Below are positions 41,016-44,779 of a stretch of 44,779 nucleotides of DNA, piece after piece (positions within the stretch are counted from its first letter, which is position 1; each line of letters starts with the position of its first letter). Origin of the DNA: an uncultured Oscillospiraceae bacterium (GTDB lineage Bacteria; Bacillota; Clostridia; Oscillospirales; Oscillospiraceae); the NCBI GenBank assembly GCA_934597535.1, contig CAKTRT010000009.1, positions 1 to 44,779 of the forward strand, given 5' to 3'. The translations under genes were made by a program, and so were the position numbers. The notes beneath the pieces are model-generated. The model searched no databases. It saw nothing but the letters and a program-made list of their open reading frames with translations, and was not told the origin of the DNA.

Positions 41016-41388
41016 GCTGAAGCCGACGAAGTGGGACGCGCTCGTCGTGCTCGCGGTGCTGCTGCTCGCGCTCGGACTTGGCGCAAGGCCGTATTTCGCG
41101 GCGAAAGCGGCGGGCGAGCTGACGGTCAGCGTCGCCATCGACGGTGAGACCGTCGAGCGCTGCGCGCTGAGCGCTTACGAGGGAGGCACGTATCAAAGCC
41201 GCGGCTACACGCTGACCGTCGCTGTGGAAAACGGCGCGGTGCGCGTGAGCGAAAGCGACTGCCCGAATCAGGACTGCGTCCACTCCGGTGCGATCTCGCG
41301 CGCCGGACAGAGCATCGTGTGTCTGCCCGCCCGCGTGGCCGTCACGCTCGAGGGCGCGTCGTCCGACTACGATCTGATCGCGGGGTGA
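40999..41388 (+). CDS. NusG domain II-containing membrane-anchored protein
   Basis: The 129-residue protein has an N-terminal membrane helix (about 13-33) and an external domain of the NusG_II type, with the characteristic ESDCPNQDCVHSG (Cys88, Cys93) and GQSIVCLP (Cys108). It shares little with transcription factor NusG beyond the fold name. It is typically found between ApbE and Gx-transporter genes and, in Listeria-type electron-transfer loci, beside flavin-handling proteins. The ATG overlaps the apbE end, so it is coupled. Biochemical role not established. Confidence 0.85.
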   Translation: MKRSPKLKPTKWDALVVLAVLLLALGLGARPYFAAKAAGELTVSVAIDGETVERCALSAYEGGTYQSRGYTLTVAVENGAVRVSESDCPNQDCVHSGAISRAGQSIVCLPARVAVTLEGASSDYDLIAG

Positions 41389-41392
41389 GGGC

Positions 41393-41926
41393 ATGAAGAT
41401 CACGACCAGAGAGCTCACGCTCTGCGCGGTGCTGTCCGCGCTGGCGCTGGCGCTATCGTATATGGAATCGTTTTTTCCGCTTACGCTGCTCGTGCCGCTG
41501 CCGGGCGTCAAGCTGGGGCTTGCGAACATCGTCACGCTCTACGCGCTCTATGTCCTCGGCTTTCCGAGCGCGCTCTGTATTCTGCTCGTGCGCTGCACGC
41601 TCGGCGCGCTGTTCGCGGGGAACGCTTCGGCGCTGCTCTTTTCGCTGCTCGGCGGGCTGTCGGCGCTTCTGGTGATGGCACTTCTGAGCAGGGCGAAAGA
41701 GCTCAGCATCTTCGGCGTTTCGATCGCGGGCGCGGCGGCGCACAACTGTGGACAGGTCTGCGCCGCGCTCATCACGCTCGGTTCGACCGCGCCGCTCTAC
41801 TATCTGCCGTTTTTGCTGCTGGTGTCGCTCTTCACGGGCGCGTTCAGCGGCCTGATCACTGCATGCTTGTTCCGCGCGATGGCGCACACGCCCTACGGAA
41901 CGAAGGGAGAAAATCAGCATGGATAA
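41393..41926 (+). CDS. Gx transporter family membrane protein (heptaprenyl diphosphate synthase component I-like)
   Basis: The 177-residue hydrophobic protein has about five membrane helices, with the family pattern LSYMESFFPL near residue 20, PGVKLGLANIVTLYAL near 37-52, and GNASALLFSLLGG. This family is often labelled heptaprenyl diphosphate synthase component I but has the look of a small substrate-binding membrane component. It lies four bases after the NusG_II gene and overlaps the AAA+ gene by eight bases. In Listeria a protein of this type (EetB) belongs to an extracellular electron-transfer locus; similarity of role here is inference. Confidence 0.85.
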   Translation: MKITTRELTLCAVLSALALALSYMESFFPLTLLVPLPGVKLGLANIVTLYALYVLGFPSALCILLVRCTLGALFAGNASALLFSLLGGLSALLVMALLSRAKELSIFGVSIAGAAAHNCGQVCAALITLGSTAPLYYLPFLLLVSLFTGAFSGLITACLFRAMAHTPYGTKGENQHG

Positions 41927-43052
41927 AAAGGACGAGATCATCCTCCAGCAGCTCGACGTCATCCGCACGATGACGCAGAACAACCTGAATCGCATGGGAA
42001 GCGACTTCTGGGGCGCGCCGCTGACGCCGGACGCTCCGAAGTCCGCCGCCCCGAAACAGGACGCGCCCAAAGCGAACGCGCCGAAGAGCGCGGACGGCGC
42101 AAAGCCGAGCAAGTCCGCCGCCTCCACCGGCGCGGACGAGAAAAAGGAGGAGGAAGCGCCGCTTCCCCCGCCCGAAAAGATCGAGGATCTCAAGAAGGAG
42201 CTTGACAGCTACATCGGCCTTGGCGAGGTCAAGCGCGAGGTGAACAACCTCATCAACATGGCGACCGTCTTCAAGCGGCGCGAGGAGGCGGGGCTGCCCA
42301 ACGCGGACTTTTCGCTCCACATGGTCTTTACCGGCAATCCCGGCACAGGCAAGACGATGATCGCGCGGCTGATGGCGCGCGTCTACCGCTCACTCGGCAT
42401 TCTGTCGAAGGGCCAGCTTGTCGAGGTAGACCGCAGCGGGCTTGTCGCGGGCTACGTCGGCCAGACGGCCATCAAGACGAGCAAGGTCATCGAAAAGGCG
42501 CTCGGCGGCGTGCTGTTCATCGACGAGGCCTACGCGCTCAACGGCAAGGGTGACAACGACTTCGGCCAGGAGGCCATCGACACGCTGCTCAAAGCGATGG
42601 AAGACCACCGCGACGACCTCGTCGTGATCGTGGCGGGCTACGACGGTCTGATGGAAAAATTCATCCACTCGAACCCCGGCCTTGAGTCCCGCTTCAACCG
42701 CTACCTGCACTTTGACGACTATACGCTCGATGAAATGCTCGAAATTTTCAAGATGCAGTGCCGCAAGTCGCAGTACTCCCTCTCCCCCGACGCCGAGCAG
42801 GACGTCAAGGACTTCATCTACGACGAGAACGCCGACGGCGTCACGTTCGGCAACGCGCGCGGCGTGCGCAACCTCTTCGAGCAGATCCTGACCGCGCAGG
42901 CCAACCGCCTTGCGAAGCTGGAGACATTCACAAAGGACGATCTCATGACCCTCACGCGCGACGACGTCCTCCACGCCCGCGGCATGGAAGACGACGTCAC
43001 GGTCGAGGAGATTGAGGCAAAGGCGGAGGAAACCAAGGACGGAGCAAAGTAA
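41919..43052 (+). CDS. AAA+ ATPase of the CbbX/SpoVK type
   Basis: The 377-residue protein has a charged, Ala/Pro/Lys-rich N-terminal segment (about 30-88), probably flexible, then an AAA+ module: Walker A GNPGTGKT (139-146), pore-loop region GYVGQTAIKT, Walker B VLFIDEAYAL, and arginine finger region GLESRFNRYLHF, with the helical lid after it. CbbX-type ATPases remodel protein complexes; SpoVK is a sporulation member. Its start overlaps the Gx gene by eight bases, making it the last gene of the apbE unit. The client protein is unknown. Confidence 0.88.
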   Translation: MDKKDEIILQQLDVIRTMTQNNLNRMGSDFWGAPLTPDAPKSAAPKQDAPKANAPKSADGAKPSKSAASTGADEKKEEEAPLPPPEKIEDLKKELDSYIGLGEVKREVNNLINMATVFKRREEAGLPNADFSLHMVFTGNPGTGKTMIARLMARVYRSLGILSKGQLVEVDRSGLVAGYVGQTAIKTSKVIEKALGGVLFIDEAYALNGKGDNDFGQEAIDTLLKAMEDHRDDLVVIVAGYDGLMEKFIHSNPGLESRFNRYLHFDDYTLDEMLEIFKMQCRKSQYSLSPDAEQDVKDFIYDENADGVTFGNARGVRNLFEQILTAQANRLAKLETFTKDDLMTLTRDDVLHARGMEDDVTVEEIEAKAEETKDGAK

Positions 43053-43053
43053 A

Positions 43054-43090
43054 AAAAAGAGGAAGGGTGCGACGCTCCCTTCCTCTTTTT
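43054..43090. terminator. Bidirectional terminator between the AAA+ gene and gap
   Basis: A 14-bp stem (43054-43067 with 43077-43090) has A and T runs at both ends, shared by two convergent genes. Confidence 0.9.
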
Positions 43091-43102
43091 GTCAGACCGG
43101 TT

Positions 43103-44185
43103 TTACTTTTCCTCAGCTTTTTCCTTCGGCGCGTCCTTGGGGACGACACGCTTTTCCGGCTCGACACGGCCCTCGTCCACGGCGGCCATATGCTCAAGCA
43201 GGCGGACGACCATGTTGGAATAGCCCCACTCGTTATCGTACCACGCGATCAGCTTGACAAAATCATTGTCGAGCATGATACCGGCCGTCTCGTCAAAAAT
43301 GCAGGGACAGGGATTGGCGATCAGATCCGTGGAGACGACCTGATCGGCGGTATAGCCGATGATGCCCTTCATGTTCGTCTCGCTCGCATGACGGATGGCG
43401 TAGCAGATATCGGCATAGGTGGTCTTGACCTTGAGGTGGGCGGTCAGGTCAACGACGGAAACATCCGCCGTGGGAACGCGGAAGCTCATACCGGTCATCT
43501 TGCCGTACAGCTCGGGAATGACGCGGCCGACGGCCTTGGCGGCGCCGGTGGAGGAGGGAATGATGTTATTGAGGATGGAGCGGCCGGTGCGCCAGTCGCT
43601 GCCGCCGCGGGAATCGACCGCCTTCTGCTTGGCGGTGGCGGCGTGGATGGTGGACATGAGCGACTGCTCGATGCCGAACTCATCGTTGACGACCTTGGCC
43701 AGCGGGGCAAGACAGTTGGTGGTGCAGGAGGCATTGGATACGACCTTCATATCCGCATGCAGCTGCATGTGGTTCACGCCCATGACGAATGTGGGCGTGA
43801 CCTCGTCCTTGGCGGGCGCGGTCAGGATGACCTTCTTCGCGCCGCCCTTGAAGTGGCGGGAGGCCTTCTCGGTGGAATTGTAGGCGCCGGTGGACTCGAT
43901 GATATACTCTGCGCCGCAGCTCGACCACGGGATCATCGCCGCGTCAGACTCGCTGAACACGCGGATCGTGTGACCGTTGACGATCAGGTTCTGATCCTTA
44001 TGCTCGACCGTACCGCTGAACTGCCGGAAAACCGAATCGTATTTGATCATATAGACCATGTAATCCAGATCCGCCTTGCGCAGGTTGATGCCGCAAATAT
44101 CGAACTGCTCCGGATGCTCGACCATAATGCGCAGTACGACGCGACCGATACGGCCGAAGCCGTTGATGCCCACTTTGATAGCCAT
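43103..44185 (-). CDS. gap: Glyceraldehyde-3-phosphate dehydrogenase, type I
   Basis: The 360-residue protein has the NAD-binding start [11 protein letters not shown] and the catalytic [13 protein letters not shown] (Cys154), with the catalytic His in [10 protein letters not shown]. It oxidises glyceraldehyde-3-phosphate in glycolysis. Two oddities are seen. After strand beta-2 the usual NDL is replaced by [10 protein letters not shown], so the Asp that favours NAD over NADP is missing. There is also a charged C-terminal tail of about 25 residues ([20 protein letters not shown]). GGAGGAGC precedes ATG 44185. Confidence 0.93.
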   Translation of the reverse strand: MAIKVGINGFGRIGRVVLRIMVEHPEQFDICGINLRKADLDYMVYMIKYDSVFRQFSGTVEHKDQNLIVNGHTIRVFSESDAAMIPWSSCGAEYIIESTGAYNSTEKASRHFKGGAKKVILTAPAKDEVTPTFVMGVNHMQLHADMKVVSNASCTTNCLAPLAKVVNDEFGIEQSLMSTIHAATAKQKAVDSRGGSDWRTGRSILNNIIPSSTGAAKAVGRVIPELYGKMTGMSFRVPTADVSVVDLTAHLKVKTTYADICYAIRHASETNMKGIIGYTADQVVSTDLIANPCPCIFDETAGIMLDNDFVKLIAWYDNEWGYSNMVVRLLEHMAAVDEGRVEPEKRVVPKDAPKEKAEEK

Positions 44186-44260
44186 AGTAATGCTCCTCCA
44201 CGAAATCATATCGTTTTTATCGCTGCGGCGGGGCATCCCACGCCCCGTCCGTTCACACAC

Positions 44261-44288
44261 ATTATATCATGGGAACTTTTTTTGTCTT
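44261..44288 (-). promoter_or_regulatory. Promoter of gap
   Basis: On the minus strand AAGACA (44288-44283), a 16-bp spacer and a perfect TATAAT (44266-44261). Confidence 0.6.
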
Positions 44289-44429
44289 CCCTTTTGCCGG
44301 AAAAAGGTAGCCGAACTTTTCCGGTCAAATATGTGCAAAACAGCCAATAATACAGCAAAACATTTGTTTAACTTCTCCAAATATTCCATACATTTGAAAC
44401 ATTTGAAGCATGCATTCGGACGCAAAAAA
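44289..44429. other. AT-rich gene-free stretch between gap and pta
   Basis: This spacer holds a CCGGAAAA/TTTTCCGG hairpin (44297-44304 with 44317-44324) and closely spaced CATTTGAA direct repeats between about 44388 and 44408. No open frame with a ribosome site was seen. It is clearly lower in GC than its surroundings. Confidence 0.4.
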
Positions 44430-44453
44430 GCGGCTCTCCGGATGGAGAGCCGC
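44430..44453 (-). terminator. Terminator of pta
   Basis: A 10-bp stem (44430-44439 with 44444-44453), a GGAT loop, then six T on the minus strand, shortly after the pta stop codon. Confidence 0.9.
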
Positions 44454-44468
44454 CGTTCGTCCGCCGCT

Positions 44469-44779
44469 TTACGCCAGAGCCGCGGTGATGATGGCCATGG
44501 AGTAGACCTCCTGCGCATTGCAGCCGCGGGAAAGGTCGTTGATCGGTGCGTTCAGGCCGAGCAGGATCGGGCCGTAGGCATCGAAGCCGCCAAGACGCTG
44601 GGCGATCTTATAGCCGATATTGCCGGCGTTGATGTCGGGGAAGATGAAGGTGTTGGCGTGGCCGCCGACGCCGTCGGAGATGTGCTTGGTCTTGGCGACG
44701 GTCGGAGAGACCGCCGCGTCGAACTGGAACTCGCCGCCGATCGGGGTGTCGGGCATGAGGGCCTTGGCCTTCTCGCAGG
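44469..44779 (-). CDS. pta: Phosphate acetyltransferase, C-terminal part (gene continues beyond the window)
   Basis: About 103 residues of the C-terminus are visible. They carry the phosphate acetyltransferase ending: GEFQFDAAVSPTVAKTK, then FIFPDINAGNIGYKIAQRLGG and GPILLGLNAPINDLSRGC. The enzyme interconverts acetyl-CoA and acetyl phosphate, usually paired with acetate kinase. The upstream portion and start lie outside the window. A strong terminator follows the stop codon. Phosphate butyryltransferase is less likely given the conserved LNAPINDLSRG stretch. Confidence 0.92.
   Translation of the reverse strand, partial: CEKAKALMPDTPIGGEFQFDAAVSPTVAKTKHISDGVGGHANTFIFPDINAGNIGYKIAQRLGGFDAYGPILLGLNAPINDLSRGCNAQEVYSMAIITAALA

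Noticed and set aside
44337..44410. Rex-type redox operator near gap
   Set aside because: Only a half-site-like GTTTAAC is visible, without the inverted second half, and it lies far upstream of the promoter.

Overview
The window looks like chromosomal DNA of a high-GC, spore-forming clostridium, most likely a gut member of the Oscillospirales. This is an inference from gene content. The signs are a clostridial rimP-nusA-rnpM-L7Ae-infB-rbfA-nrnA-truB-ribF operon, spoIIE, a CIRCE-controlled groESL, an HutD/FchA pair, and an apbE / NusG-domain-II / Gx-transporter cluster. Gene starts mostly carry AGGAGG-type ribosome binding sites. No rRNA, tRNA, CRISPR array, transposase or phage gene was seen.

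Layout. 1-1500: folate/histidine-linked fchA and hutD-like genes. 1530-2180: two small membrane or secreted proteins of unknown role. 2349-5321: zur-znuA-znuC-znuB zinc uptake operon behind a sigma-70 promoter with a Fur-family box. 5411-7200: a 23S rRNA methyltransferase and a small DMT transporter with an attenuator-like leader. 7337-7902: an orphan unknown gene. 8275-10075: an SPFH membrane protein next to an unusual XRE-TM-NfeD fusion. 10280-12707: a THUMP methyltransferase and a lipoprotein. 12790-14007: rpsF-ssb-rpsR. 14188-16070: HAD hydrolase plus a P-loop NTPase-CYTH protein. 16087-17528: MATE exporter. 17611-26712: the long translation/transcription operon, with a GNAT gene and a partial truB duplication inside it. 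26788-29177: spoIIE and a small gene behind a sigma-G-like promoter. 29269-33028: XRE regulator, lepA, hutG. 32993-35572: groES-groEL-coiled-coil operon. 35695-37880: lipid kinase and 2-hydroxyacid dehydrogenase. 38006-38223: a tiny self-contained transcription unit. 38245-39767: ECF sigma/anti-sigma pair. 39898-43090: apbE-NusG_II-Gx-AAA+. 43103-44779: gap and the 3' end of pta.

Most of the window is housekeeping. The observations most worth following are the HTH-membrane-NfeD fusion with an internal Shine-Dalgarno beside its SPFH partner, a hairpin repeat family found three times with compensatory stem changes, the 77-bp truB-start duplication flanking a hairpin-rich insert, the CYTH-NTPase/HAD pair, the four-gene flavinylation-like cluster, and two very small genes not covered by ordinary gene calling.

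Intergenic regions are rich in stable hairpins (7973-8271, 14009-14180, 19302-19375, 24743-24861, 30028-30093, 35050-35157). Many convergent gene pairs share bidirectional terminators.
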